Positions 19,613 to 32,064 of a stretch of 64,000 nt of DNA are shown here, piece after piece; position 1 is the stretch's first letter; every line of letters starts with the position of its first letter. Under the pieces are notes generated by a model that did not search any database, was not told the origin of the DNA, and saw only the letters and a program-made list of their open reading frames with translations. The stretch is from contig OX419763.1 in the NCBI GenBank assembly GCA_948567375.1, forward strand, positions 1,302,001 through 1,366,000, given 5' to 3'. The stretch comes from Lunularia cruciata. Lineage: Eukaryota; Streptophyta; Marchantiopsida; Lunulariales; Lunulariaceae. The position numbers and the translations under genes were made by a program.

Positions 19613-21408
19613 TTCTAATAAAGTTTTGTCCCAAGGTGGGGAACCTTCTTCCCACTCATTGTCACTAGCTTTTGGTCATCAGACAAGATGTCCTTAAAGC
19701 ACAACTTCTTTTGGTGCCAATTCACAAAAACTTGGACACTATATGACCAGGGTCATCCGATCAACAATGATTTTTGCCAATTTTGGTCATTGGCCTCAAT
19801 ACAACATAATTCAATTTGAAGGGCACTCTTCCAATGATTTTTGTTATATTTGATAGGATACCCAAAGGCAGTCTCCTAGTTTGATCTGCAAATTTCAAAA
19901 CTCAAGGTGTTGGCTCAAATGTATGGTACCCTAACCTATTTGCAATGTCTTTGGTCATGAAATTAACATCAAAACTGGAATCAATGGGTATCGATGTCAT
20001 CATGCATCCGGCAATCTCCGCATCAACATTGGGAGATCCCAAGTCCTCCTACTCAATATGATAGATGGCGGGTAGGTTGTTTTTGGACATTGCCCTTACT
20101 TTCTTGATGGCCAAACTAAGCTATTTCTTGTACAACTTATTGTCCTCCCATAGTTGCTTGAATGTCACGTTTGCACTCGTGGATGCCAAATCCGTCACAA
20201 TATCATATTGCAGTACTCTTCCCAACTTCACCTTCTTCAACTTCTTTTTCATATTCAAAGACTCACCTTGTTTGAGTTGGGCCTTGGGTCACTTCAATAT
20301 CATGATAGGAGTACTAGTAGTCTTGACCCAAGGTTCTTTAGGTTTGCTCACCTCAACTTGTATCAAGTCCTTGACTTTGGATCTGATGTCTGCCGGAAAG
20401 ACTAGAGGCTTTGTCTTTGTATCCTCTTCCAAACTCATCTCCCAAGTCCTTTGTACTACTTCTAGGACTTCTTTTGCAAAGCTTTAGCTTTGGCTTTTGT
20501 AAGAATCTTCTCCTCGTTTGCAATAAGAATTGCTTTTGGGTGCAACCTCTTTGCCTCTCATGAAGATGAAGTAGTACTCAGTTCCTCAGGGTCACACTTC
20601 TTCTTGCCCATGCGTGTCTCAACTTTCAATGTCCGGCCATTCTCCTTCTAGAGCCGGACTCCCTTCTTAAGGTCTCTCTCTTCCTCAAGTGTTAAACAAT
20701 TTACAGCAGTGTCTCCTTTTGACTACATTGCTGCATGCTCAGCTTGGATCTATACATATTTTACATGCGGTTTTGGGTTGGGTGGATGACGACATGATTT
20801 GCCCGTATGACCAGATTCTTTACAATTCCTACATAGGAAGACATACCCAATTTGCCATCTTGGCTTTGGACAGTTTGGAGACCAATGCCCCATCAAGCCA
20901 CAATTGTAACATGCCATGGTGCAACATTTTGGGGCTGATTTTGGCTGCCCATTGGTGGTCTTCATGGACACGCATTGGGGTTATACTCCCTTGTTCCATA
21001 CCTCAAACCTTGGTACAATATGCTTGTTGGAGGTTGTACCTCTTGAGTTTGGTTCACCACCTCTTATTCCTCTTCGTGGTTCCATCTTGGAACCCAATCA
21101 ATCTGTTGCATTGGAAATGTATTACGAGTATTGCATTTTGTGTTTGCATGGCCTGACTTGCCACATGCTGTGCACCATACGTTTGATCTGCTGAATGAAG
21201 GAGGCTTTCTTTGGTCCTTCATCCCAATCATCTGGATCCGAAAACTCCACAAAACTTCAAACTCTTTTATAAGAGTATCCAGCTTATTGTCTGCCTTTTG
21301 TACATTGTTTGCTAGCGGTGTTAATAGTTTCTTTTCTCTATGTCTTTGTATTCTTCTTGGCTTTGACTCTTTGTTGGATTCCAAAGAAGAACTTGAAGAT
21401 GTGGAGGA
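19613..21408 (-). pseudogene. gag: gag-protease of minus-strand element H, part 1
   Basis: The reverse complement follows gag from E1 about 1,850 to 3,640. All three zinc knuckles are readable: CTACGKSGHANTKC (21,133-21,174), CYNCGLMGHWSPNC and CRNCKESGHTGKSC (both within 20,750-20,971). A Lys-rich linker and a protease-like part (near 19,880-20,050; PIDS then DVNFM) follow. The nucleocapsid part is better preserved than in E1 or E2, though stops and frameshifts occur elsewhere. It is cut at 21,408 by E2, resumes at 35,302, and the two sides join through the duplicated GAGGA. Confidence 0.85.
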
Positions 21409-21792
21409 TGTGGTACCCACATTTTTTGTTTGTTTCAAAATTTGGAAGAAGAAGTGTATAGAGAAGTCAAATTGCGCCTGTATGGCCAAAGAAGGCAAAG
21501 AAAAGTGTCCTTGGGATGAAACCCGAGGTAACATGGCTTCGGGTCATAAGGCAAGGTACTCGGAATAGCCTTGTCAGCATACAACCCAAAGTAAGGAGTC
21601 TTTGTATAGGGGATGCTCAACCCGAGGCGAGGACAATGTAACAACTTTCCTTCGGGGTGAGATATTCAAGAAGGGACTGTTCAAAAATGGTGGTCATACG
21701 CATAAAGGACACTTGACGGTGACAAGAGCATGCAAGAGGTGTGATTACTTGGTAGAAATTTGAATTGAAGAAAGATGAAGAAGGCACGACTC

Positions 21793-21800
21793 TATAAAAA
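21793..21800 (+). promoter_or_regulatory. TATA box upstream of the LTR gene, E2 5' LTR
   Basis: TATAAAAA lies 27 bp before the ATG at 21,820. The same arrangement recurs in the 3' LTR (32,038-32,045, ATG 32,065). Confidence 0.58.
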
Positions 21801-21819
21801 TTGGGCTAGAGACGAAGCA

Positions 21820-24406
21820 ATGACAAGCAATTTTCCCTTGCAGTTAAGAAGTCGTCTTGTAGGAGATCATGGGAAGGGAAGTAGAGTTGAAGACACGCTG
21901 GTGTGTAGAGAAGAATTCAAGAGAGGTAATCCAGGAATCAGTAGGAAGAATAGTCCCCAGCCCAAAGTTGAAGAGAGAAAGATGGGAGCAGGGAAGAAGA
22001 ATTCAAATTTGCCGTGAGAAATCATGCAATTCGGAGGTTAGATGTGATTGCAAGAATTGGAGTCTTGAGCAGGCTTTGGATCACATTCTTGGCATGGAAC
22101 GGGAATGTTAGCTTTCTTGGGTTCATGACTAAGATCATCGAGAGTAGATGTCTCAATGGGCCCCAAAGAAGAAGGGAAGAGAGGTAATCCGGCTCATTGG
22201 ATAGAGTCAGATTGGAGGTTAGTACTCAGAATAGAAGCAGGCACGGAGCATGGTGCCACATTCTTGGAGAAGGGTGAAGTAGCAAAAGAAACCCTGGAGG
22301 TGAGAGATGCTTTCTCTTTGAAGCGCACAAAGAATGGTTACAAAGTAGAGAGCTACAAGGACCATGTCAAGAAAGGGATCGTGAGTGCTCTAATGGCAAT
22401 CTTGAAGCCGCAGAGAACAACTTATGTGATGAAGCACCAAGCAGTGTTCTTCCATAAGATGTTTGCAAGAGAGCCAATTAATTGGGCAAAATGTTTTCAT
22501 GGGAGAACGAGAGAGATGGTATGGAATTTGTGGGATAAGTTGCCTCCACATTACATTGTGCCGTTTGCAGCTCATTTCTATCTCGGCCTGAACTTGCTCA
22601 ATGCAACAGAGCGCAATAGGATGGTGTCACATTTCCATCCCGACTTAAGAAGAAATGTTGATGCAAAGGAGCAGCAATACATTCTTCAGATCAGGAGCAG
22701 TGATGAGTACTATGCACAGATGGGGAAGAGTGTGCAGTTGGAAGTGAGTACTCCAAAGTCAAAGAAGAGGAGTCGACAAGGAGAAGGAGAAGAAGTCAAG
22801 AAAGTAAGACCTTGGAAGGCTAGAAGAGTAAACCCAAGGAAAGGAATGGTGGTAATCACGTCATTGGAAGAAGAATCGAAAGGCGAAGCCAAGTGCAAGT
22901 CCAAAGTATCGGAAAGAGATGAAGAACCCAAGTTCACACTGCAAAGTGGAGACACAAGTAGTGATAGCAACGATGGAGTGGAGATAACATTGGTACCCAA
23001 GGAAGAGAAAGCCAAGATGGAGATGGAGGAGAAAGGTAACTCAAAATGGGAAGACAAAGTGCCAAAGCAAGAGGAGAAGAGAGTTACCATTCAAAGAGGA
23101 TTTTTTTCTAGGTGAAAGGCAAAGTGTGGAGCGGGGCCGAGTAAGGTAAGAGAAGAGGAGGATGAAAGTTTGGGCAGCAAAGCATCCATTCCTTTAAGGT
23201 GACTGCGGCTTAGAAGACAAGTGTTGAGTGAGGAAGAGGTGAAGAAGGAGATCACTCCACAAGTTGAGGTAACTCCGAGTGAAGGAGTGGAGTACCAGCG
23301 GGAGGTTGTGTGCCCATTATTAGTAAAGTTAGAGCACAAGATGAAGGAGATGCAGTTGAAGTGTCCAAAGGTGAAGACTGTGTTGCAGGTGTTAGCACAA
23401 TTAGAAGAGGAGAACTTGGAGTTGAAGAAGAGTATAATCCAAGGTGAGGAGGAAATGGAAGTACTACGAGTAGATGGAGTAGTACAAAATCAAGTAATTG
23501 AGAACTTGAGGAGAGAAGCAAGGAATCAAGAGGAACTAATAGAGCAGAACATCATAGCAAGGGAAAGACAAATAGCTGAGTATGAAATCTTGAAGCAGTA
23601 TGCTGATTCAAGACTAGATATTATCCATGCTATGGCAAGAGTAGCAGAGAAAGAGCAAGAGCTCGATATGGTGATGGAGAGTGAAGAGGAGAAGAAGCAA
23701 TTGTGGCAATGAGAGTTGATAGTGAGGTATAGAGAGGAAGAAAGGTTGAGAGAGTTACTTTGCAATTAGGAGGAAAAGATTGTGCAAAAAGAGAAGGAGA
23801 AGGAAGCTGTGAAAGTTGAGTTCAAAGCAGAATTGGCAATGTACAGAGAAGATTGGTTTGCAGATCGACACCGAGAGAGGAAAATGAGATTGGAGCCATT
23901 CAAGGAGATCATGATTAAGATAAATGCGATGCTAAGTACAGAGGCTAGTGTGCACATTGAAGAGACGAGACTGCACGAGTTGAAGTTGTTGGTGCAGGAG
24001 ACGAGGAGGAGCAAAGAACAAAGACTTGAATGCCTTACTGATTAGTCTAAGAACTCGTGTAGATAGAAAGATATTGGAGGTAGAAGACAATATCACAATC
24101 AGATTAGACTTAGTCAAATTAGAGATAGATAAACTTTGGAAGGATGCTAGAGCAAAACCCAAAGTAGATAACATAGTAGTGCAGATGTCTTTGGAGTTAC
24201 CATTGGAGACATTGGAGAAGAATGGGTCGGGAGATAAGGAGTTAGATAGATTACCCACTAGTGGAATTGCAGATCAGGAAAGAGAATTGTTAGATTTGGT
24301 AGAGGAATTAGGAGTTGTGAAACCCGAGGATAGAGTAGTATTGAGTGTAGTTACTTCAAGATTGGATTTGAAAGCAGAGGAAGAAGTAGACATCGGATTG
24401 GAGTAG
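21820..24406 (+). pseudogene. LTR-borne coiled-coil gene, lineage A, E2 5' LTR
   Basis: ATG 21,820 (MTSNFPLQLRSRLVGDHG) follows the TATA box. A frameshift near 22,005 is followed by a 319-codon open stretch (22,156-23,115) covering the conserved block (NWAKCFHGRTREMVWNL, PPHYIVPFAAHFYLGLNLLN), the basic patch and the acidic linker. TGA at 23,113 interrupts it. The coiled coil resumes at 23,221-23,712, 23,782-24,045 and, after a frameshift, 24,026-24,406. The frame ends VDIGLE then TAG. The length and domain order match the reference copy at 16,564-19,137. Confidence 0.8.
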
Positions 24407-24738
24407 GAACAGTTTTGAGATTTCACAATCAGATTAGACTTAGTCAAATTATAGATAAATAAACTTTGGAAGGATTTCAAAGCAAAACCCAAAGTAGATA
24501 ACATAGGAGTGCAGATGTCTTTGGAGAAGAATGGATCAGGAGATAAGGAGTTAGATAGATTACCCACTAGTTGAATTGCAAATCAAGAAAGAGAATTGTT
24601 AGATTTGGTAGAGGAATTAGGAGTTGTGAAACCCAAGGATAGAGTAGTACTGAGTGAAGTTACTTCTGGATTGGGTTTGAAAGCCGAGGAAGAAGTAGAC
24701 ATCGGATCAGAGTAGAAAGAGTTTTGAGATTTGAAGAG
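24096..24738 (+). repeat. Tandem duplication of about 320 bp in the E2 5' LTR
   Basis: The segment starting CACAATCAGATTAGACTTAG at 24,096 and running to the GAGATTT after the LTR gene stop (about 24,425) is repeated from 24,425 to about 24,738 with a few changes and a small deletion. The 3' LTR of E2 has one copy (34,257-34,530), so the duplication arose after insertion. Confidence 0.85.
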
Positions 24739-24831
24739 GTAGATATGAAGAGGTGCATTGTCATTTTGGATCTGCAAGTTAGAAGAGTTGTTAGGAAACG
24801 ATATAGTTGTTAGAATTGTTGTTTGCTTCAA

Positions 24832-24839
24832 TATTTAAA
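24832..24839 (+). promoter_or_regulatory. TATA-like box of the E2 5' LTR
   Basis: TATTTAAA sits in the conserved context before R, the presumed start region for E2 genomic RNA. Its distance to the LTR end is shortened by the U5 deletion. Confidence 0.58.
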
Positions 24840-25103
24840 GGAGGCATTCACAGAAATATGTTGTCTAGTGCTCATAATTTCTGAGAATAGATAAAGCGAA
24901 GTGCTGTGAAGTAGTGCTCGTCGCTTGAGCTTGATTTTGAGTATCAACATTGTGATTGTGTTTGTGAGTGTGGAGAAATTTGAAGTGGAAGTCAATGTGC
25001 TTGTTAGATGTTGGATTCCGTAGCCTTGATATTCATTCTGTGTGTTTGATCCTGAGTGAAGAGCAATTGGAGCAATGCCTGGACAGATCTGAGAGGAATC
25101 ATC

Positions 25104-25149
25104 GTGTTAGTAGTATTCTGCATTTGTGAGTGTAGAATACTACCAACAC
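25104..25149. repeat. Local inverted repeat in E2 U5
   Basis: GTGTTAGTAGTATTCT (25,104-25,119) and AGAATACTACCAACAC (25,134-25,149) are complementary except for one base, with a 14-base loop. Other LTR copies have only the first arm, so the second arm was copied in locally. Confidence 0.8.
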
Positions 25150-25401
25150 TTGATGTGAAGCATTTTTGATTGAGTAAGTTGTGCCTTCAGTGGAGAGGTG
25201 GAACACAATTCTGAGGCAAAGTTGTTTTGCAGTGAAGTGCCATTTTTAGGCGAGCCTGAATCATCACAATCAAGATTGTTTGGAAAGAATTGTTACTTTT
25301 TGACTTTGTATTTGACCAATTCTAACTCATATCTCTACGGGAACAAACTTTACTTACCCGATTACCTCAAAAGTGATATTGCCAAGTTGTCACATGATTT
25401 T

Positions 25402-25419
25402 TGGCACCGGTGGCTAAGA
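25402..25419 (+). promoter_or_regulatory. Primer-binding site of E2 (degenerate tRNA-Asp type)
   Basis: TGGCACCGGTGGCTAAGA lies 7 bp after the LTR end, in the place of the better-preserved E1 and E3 sites. Several mismatches to the tRNA-Asp complement are present. Confidence 0.7.
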
Positions 25420-25479
25420 ATACAAATCTCGGAAGTGGAAGAATACAAGCCAAATTCAAAACTGATCAAAGCAATATGA

Positions 25480-28400
25480 ATGTCTACATCAAGAGAACAA
25501 CAAGAAGAGAGAGTTCAAAGACAAGCATTGCATTGTGAAGAAGACAAACGTCTAAAGATCCAAGCTACTTTCTACAAAACCAAACAAGAGGTGTTGGACT
25601 TTCAACTCCTTCACAAAGTGCAAGAAGCCCTACAAGAAGAACTTGACTTAAAGAAACGTGAAGGTGGTTGGAAAGGCTACTTTGCATCCCCATCTTCCAA
25701 AAAGAAGAAAGACTCGAGTAGCCAAACATATTCATTTCGGCCCTGTACACCAACTTCCCCTAGAGCTGTGAAGGAAGTCGCATCTCTAAAGAACTTTGTT
25801 TGAGAAAAGACAGCACGGACACTGACGGTAGAAGAGTGTCAACATCTTCTATGAAACAATGAAATATAAAGCCCGAAAGACCCAAATAGTCAAAAGGCTA
25901 GAAACACAATACAAACACATGAAATGTGAGCCTAGGCAAGGACCTAGGGCATATGACCAATCTGTAACAAATTGGTATGATGTAAACTAACCTCAATTGT
26001 TTTGAAGGAATTTTGAAGAATACATCGAAGGCGTTGAGCCTAATTCTTCCACTCAGGTTGAAGTCAACACCCTCAGAGAAGAAATTGTTGAAGAAGACCC
26101 TACTTTGAACTTGAAAAATTAGAACCTCTAGGCTGCCAATACGTCATCGATACCAGTCAACCCTTTGGCTCCATCAAGTTCAAACTTACCCGAGCTGATC
26201 CCATCAAGTCAAATGATGACTTTGTTGCTTGTCATCCAACACGCCTATCAAAAGTACAAGGGGACAGAACAAGACAAAGACCCCAATGAATTCATCAAAG
26301 AATTCAAAGTCATCTCCTTTGCTAACAAGGAGCATGACTTGGCGGATTGACTATGCATTTTCCCAAGTCTGCTCCAAAAGAAAGCTCAGAGCTAGTACAC
26401 CCATGTAACTCAGAAGAGGTTTGTACCGGCGGACTGGGCTGACTTGAGAAACAATTTCTTGGAAAAATTCCAAGAAGTTGATTATGACATGAGTGTCTTC
26501 ACGGCACTCAACGATTTAGACATAGGCAAGAAGGAGAAGTTGAGAGACTACTCTGAGCGGTTCAGGGCGCTCTTGAACTGAGTCTCGAAACAATCAGGGG
26601 TGGTGGGTTACTCCAATGCCCAAGCCATTACCTGGTTCTTGGGAGGACTTTCACTAGAGATTCGGATCTTTGCAAGGGAGAGGAATGTAACTTCCCTTGA
26701 CAAGGTACTCAAACATGTTGCCCACTGCGAGGGGGCTCACTCTCACTCTATTGGCAATTGAAGAAACCGGGAGAAGAAAGGCAAGAAGCCTAGGAGAGCT
26801 TCTCACAATACATCCCCTTCTTTGGAGAAATCCTCCACGTCTTCAGGCTCTTCTTTGGAATCCAAAGAAGAATCAAAACCAAGATGAGTACAAAGACGTA
26901 GGGGTAAGAAACCAGTGACTCCCCCAACAAAGAATGTACATAAGGCTAATACTAAGCTAGACGCCCTCATCAAGGAGTTTTTGGATTTTAAGATCCAGAT
27001 GATTGGGGCAAAGGACCGAAGGAAGCCCCCAACATTTGGCAAATCCAATGTATGGTGCACCGCATATGGCAAGTCAGGCTATGCAAACACGGAATGCAAT
27101 ACTCATAATGCATTCTAGGTGCAGCAGATTGATTGGGTTCCGGGATGGAACCAGCAAGAGGAAGAAGAGGCGGTGTACCAAACTCAAGAGGTATAGCCTC
27201 AAGCGAGCACATCATATCAGGGTCCGAGGTTCGGACCAAGGGAGTATAACCCCAATGCTCCTCCACAAAGACCACCAATGGGCAACCAAAATCAACCTCA
27301 GAATGTTGCACCGGAGCATGTTACAATTGTGGTTTGATGGGACATTGGTCTCCAAATGTCTAGAGCCAAGAAGGCAAATTGGGTACATTCCCGCTTTGTG
27401 GAAATTGCAAAGGATCGGGTCCTACAGGCAACCAATACCCTCACCCACCAAACCCAAAGCCACTTGTAAAGTATGTATAGACCCCGGCTGAGTGTGCAGC
27501 ACTGCAAGTGAAGTGGGACACAATTGTAAATTATATAACACTTGAGGAGGAAAGACTTCAAGAAGGGAGTCCGGCCTCGGAAGGAGAATGGCCAGACCTT
27601 GAAATTTTGAAAGTTGAGACACGCAATAATAAGAAGAAGCATGATCCCAAAGAGCTGAGTATGACCTCATCGTCTTCTAGAAAGGCAAAGAGATTGCGCC
27701 CAAAAGCAATCATTTCTGCTAAGGAGGAAAAGATCCTTGCTAAAGCCAAAGCTAAAGCCTTGGAGAAAAAACTCAAGGAAGCAATACTTAGGACTTGGGA
27801 AATGAGTTTGGAGGAGGAGACAAAGACAAAGCCTCCAATTTTTTTGGCGGACATCCGATCCGAAGTGAAGGGTCTGATCCAAGCCAAGGTGGGCCAACCC
27901 AAAGAACCTTGGGTCAAGACCACTAGCAATCCCGTCACCATTCTGAAGCGTCCCGAAGTCAAATTTGAACATGGAGAGACTTGGAAACCAAAGCCAAAGG
28001 TGAAGATGGTTAAATTGGGAGGAGTACTCCAATACAATATTGTAGCAAATTTGGCAACCAAAAATGCCAACCTCACATTTAAGCAATTGTGGGAAGACAT
28101 CAAGCTGTACAAGAGGTAGCTGAATTAGGCCCTCAAGAAAGTAAGGTCGATGTCAAAGAAAGACTTGCCCGCTATATATCATATTGAGCAAGAAGATCTA
28201 GGATCTCTTGAGGTCAACACAGAGATTGCAGGGTGCATGATCACATCCATACCCATCGATTTGAGGTCGGAGGTGAATGTCACGACCAAAGATACTGCAA
28301 ATTGACTGGAGTATCATACGTTTGAGCCAACACCCCGAGTCTTGAAAAATTGCAGACCAAACCAGGAGACGGCCATTGGGCATGCTGTCAAACATTACCA

Positions 28401-28914
28401 CAATCATTGGAGGGGTGCCCTTCACATTGAACTACATTTTGTTGTGACCAGTGACCAAGACTGGTTACCTTCTATTGATCAAACGTTCTGGTTGTACAGT
28501 GCCCAAGTTGTGGTGGATTGGCACTAGCAGAAGTTACGGTTCAAGGACATTTTGTCCGAAGACCAGAAGCTAGTAACTATGAGTTGGACAAAGGTTCCCC
28601 ATCTTGGGGAAACTAGTTTGTCAAAAGATGAGGACAAATCCGAAGACTCATTGTCTTTGTCCTCAAACAAATTCAAAGACAAAGTCCAAGTCAATTACTT
28701 GGAATGCTACCTGGTGGATGTCAAAGATGAAGATCCATGTGACCTTGCCTCGGGAGAACCTGACTTGGAGGGAGGTTTGATGGCAGCTTGCCTCGGGTTA
28801 AGCTGAGTAAGCCACATTGAAGGAGTCATCAATCCCAATGACTGTCAAGATGTTGTCTTGACTGAAGGGAAAATTTTAAAATTTTCAAAGACAGTCACTT
28901 CGGAGGAGTTTGCA
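25480..28914 (+). pseudogene. gag: gag and protease of E2 (broken)
   Basis: ATG 25,480 (MSTSREQQEERVQRQ) opens 107 codons of an N-terminal, coil-like region ending at TGA 25,801 (CGA or CAA in relatives). A foreign stretch of about 130 bp lies at about 25,862-25,990. The Retrotrans_gag-like domain is at about 26,270-26,760. Knuckle 1 (about 27,056) has its second Cys changed to Tyr. Knuckle 2 (about 27,320) is frameshifted. Knuckle 3 near 27,400 is damaged. The Lys/Glu-rich linker (27,508-28,119) is the longest open part. A protease-like region lies at about 28,230-28,540 with PIDLRSEVNV. The matching E1 region is of similar size. Confidence 0.86.
25862..25990. other. About 130-bp insertion in E2 gag, origin unknown
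   Basis: E1 and E3 read directly from CTTCTAC(A/G)AAC to CCTC(A/G)(A/G)TTGT here. E2 has about 130 extra bases, from about GAAATATAAAGCCCG to GATGTAAACTAA. I see no clear terminal inverted repeat, target duplication or similarity elsewhere in the window. Confidence 0.7.
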
Positions 28915-31643
28915 GGATACACTGCCCTGTTTATAGAATTCCATGATGTATTTGCCTGGTCTATCAATCAAATGCTGGGTATTCCATGAGAATTTGGAGA
29001 AAACTGGATTGATCTAGTTGAAGGTCAGTTCCGGTTTGGCAGAGACAATATCTTTGAACCTGAAGTACTCCCTTTTGGTGAAAGATGAAATCGACAAGTA
29101 CTTAGGGGCCAAAATCACCTTCCCTGTCTTAAGCAGTCTTAAGCAGTGAGAGAGTCTCCCCCATTGTCATTGTACCAAAGAAGAAAACATGGAAGATCCG
29201 AGTGTGCCAAGACTTCCGCAAATTGAATGTAGTCACAAGGAAGGATCATCATCCCTTGCCTTTTACCGATACCATTTTGGACCAAGTAGCTGATCACCCT
29301 TGTTATAGTTTTCTTGATGAATTTTCAAGATACAATCAAGTATCCATCTGAGAAACGGACAAGGATAAAACCACATTCACGACCAATTGGAGCACCTTTG
29401 CTTACAATCAAATGCCCTTTAGGTTGTGTAATGCTCCAGGTACTTTCCAACAGATGATGAATTCAATCTTCAAGGATTTCTTGTGCAAATTTGTGGAAGT
29501 TTTCATTGATGATTTTTGTGTGTTTGGGCGAAGAGATGTACATTTGGATTACCTTTGCCAAACTTTTGAAAGGTGTCGTTTGCTGATTTGTCATTACACT
29601 CGGAGAAATGCTTCTTTGCCATGAAGGAAGGAATTCTTCTGGGGCATCGGGTATCAAGCCAAGGTATTGAAGTTGATGTCAAGAAGGTCAAAGTAATCTC
29701 AGCTTTGGAAAATCCCCCAAGAACATCTGGGAGTTGAGAGCCTTCTTGGGACATGTTGGATACTACAGATGCCTTGTTTCGAACTATGTGGTGCTTGCTA
29801 CACCCCTTACAAAGCTTCTGAAGAAATCCGAAGAAGCAAATCAAGAAGAAGCTTTCCAAGTGTTGAAGAAGAAACTGGTTGAAGCACCAGTTATGAGGGC
29901 CCCAAATTGGGACATCCCTTTTCATGTATATGTGGATACTTCATCCTTGGAAATCAGAGTTGTCTTAAGTCAGAAGGACAAGGAGGAGAAGGACTACCCG
30001 GCATATTATGCAAGCCAACAACTTTCAGTTTCTGAAGAGAACTATTCAATGACTGAAAGAGAAGCACTCAAAATGGTGTATGCCTGCAAGAAATTTTGCC
30101 ACTACCTGCTGGGATACAAGTTTGTCTTCTATGTTGACCATTACGTATTGCAACATTTGGTCAAGAAGGCAGATTTGTCCGGGCAAATTGCAAGATGGAT
30201 CTTGTTGTTGCAAGAATTCACATAAATTCACATACACTGTACAAGTAAGGAAGAGAGCTTTGCATTTGAATGCAAACTTTCTGTCCAGGTTAGAAAATCA
30301 AGCCAGGAATGGGAAATTGATGATCGGTTCCCTGATGAAGAGTTATATCAATTAACAGCAATGCGAAGTACAAGGTATGCAGCAAAATATCATTATCTAC
30401 ATACTCTCCATTGTCCTGAAGGGCTGGACCCGGAGTAGAGGGCAGTCTCTCTCAAGGAAATGGGGCCGTATCAACTAAAACACAACATTTTATTCAAGAT
30501 GGGCAAAGACAAAGTACTTCGGCAATGCTTGGAGTCATACAAAGTCGGAGGTGTAATTGAGTCTTTACACTTTGAAGCATGGGGAGGACACTATGCTCTG
30601 AAGAATACTGTAAAGAAGATTCTTTCCTTGGGGTATTGGTGGCCTACAATGAACAAACATACGTATGCCCATATCTAAAGCTATGATGCTTGTCAAAGAA
30701 TGGGGAAGCCGATGGCTACTTCTCAATGGCCTTTGAGACCAATTCTACCCTTGCCCCATTTGGGGAATTGATTTTGTGGGTCCCATTCAACTAGTGACCA
30801 AGTCACAACAAAGAGATACATTTTGGTTTGCACGGACTATGCTACCAAGATGGTCAAAGCTAAAGCAACTCACAGAGATGATGCCCAAACCGTGGTGGAA
30901 TTTTTCTTTCAAAACATCATCTCTCAATAAGGGTGTCCTCTAGAAGTGGTCAGTGATAGAGGGACACATCTTTTGAACTTATGATTTAGGCGTTAACCAA
31001 GTACTTCCAAATTTAACATCGGAAGACGACTCCTTATAACCCAAAAGCAAGTAGCTTAACGGAAAAGGTGAATGGGTTACTGTCAATTATGCCTATGATT
31101 GGGATACAAAATTACCAGCCACGTTGTGGGCATATAGAACAACAGAAATGATCACAACCAAACAAACTCCATACTTCTTGACATATGGCTTGCATCCTAT
31201 ACTACCAATTGAAATTGAAGTACCGACATATCGGATTCTTTGCAAAGAACGATTGTTGGAGGAAGAAAGCCAGGATCTTCAGATCCATCAACTAATGTGG
31301 TTAGAAGAAAAAAGAGACAATGCAATACAAACCACAAAGAAGTACAAGAGCAAAGGAAAGTCAGGCACAATAAGCATATCAAGTCTGTGGATGTGTGCAA
31401 AGGAGATTTGGTTTTGTTATACGACAATCACCAAATATTTTTTCCAGGCAATCTGCATTTGAGATGGATGGGGCCTTATTGAGTTCTTCATCTTTATGAA
31501 AATGGGTCCGTTCAACTTGCAGACCTGGAAGGCAATCCTTTTGCCACTTGAGTAAATGGGTAGAGAGTTTGGAGATATTGGACCATAACTCGGAAGTCTC
31601 TAAGACACCCAAAGTCTTTGTTCGTGGGGATGCTCACATTTGA
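28915..31643 (+). pseudogene. pol: pol of E2: reverse transcriptase, RNase H, integrase (broken)
   Basis: The reverse transcriptase spans about 28,970-29,760 with many frameshifts. A clean stretch at 29,412-29,624 carries MPFRLCNAPGTFQQMM and the catalytic VFIDDFCVFG (29,499-29,528). RNase H is open at 29,734-30,225 (YVDT, REAL, YVDH, WILLLQEFT) and then has a short duplication of TTCACATA at 30,216-30,233. The integrase zinc region is at about 30,590-30,700. Its core is damaged (SDRGTH near 30,950) and about 50 bp are missing near 31,080. The C-terminal part runs to TGA 31,641-31,643, which touches the polypurine tract. Confidence 0.88.
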
Positions 31644-31654
31644 GGGAGGGGGTA
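31642..31654 (+). promoter_or_regulatory. Polypurine tract of E2
   Basis: GAGGGAGGGGGTA directly precedes the TG of the 3' LTR and is identical to that of E3. Confidence 0.9.
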
Positions 31655-32064
31655 TGTGGTACCCACATTTTTTGCTTTTTTAAAATTTGGAAGAAGAAGT
31701 GTATAGAGAAGGTGAATTGCGCTTGTATGGCCAAAGAAGGCAAAGAAAAGTGTCCTTAGGATGAAACTTGAGGTAATGTGGCTTTGGGTCATAAGGCAAG
31801 GTACTTGGAATTGCCATATCAGCATACAGCTCAAAGTAAGGAGTCTTTGTATCGGGGGTGCTCAATCCAAGGCAAGGACAATGTAACAACTTTCCTTTAG
31901 GGCAAGATATTCAAGAAGGGACCGTTCAAAAATGGCGGTCATACGCGTAAAGGACACTTGATAGTGATAGGAGCATGCAAGAGGTGTGATTTCTTGGTAG
32001 AAATTTGAATTAAAGAAAGACAAAGAAGGTGCGACTCTATAAAAATTGGGCCCAAGACGAAGCA

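Larger units (their letters stand above)
21409..25394 (+). repeat. 5' LTR of E2, lineage A
   Basis: It runs from TGTGGTACCCACA to AAGTTGTCACA (3,986 bp). Compared with the 3' LTR it has an extra tandem copy at 24,425-24,738 and lacks about 130 bp of U5 near 25,290. The remainder aligns along its length. Confidence 0.93.
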
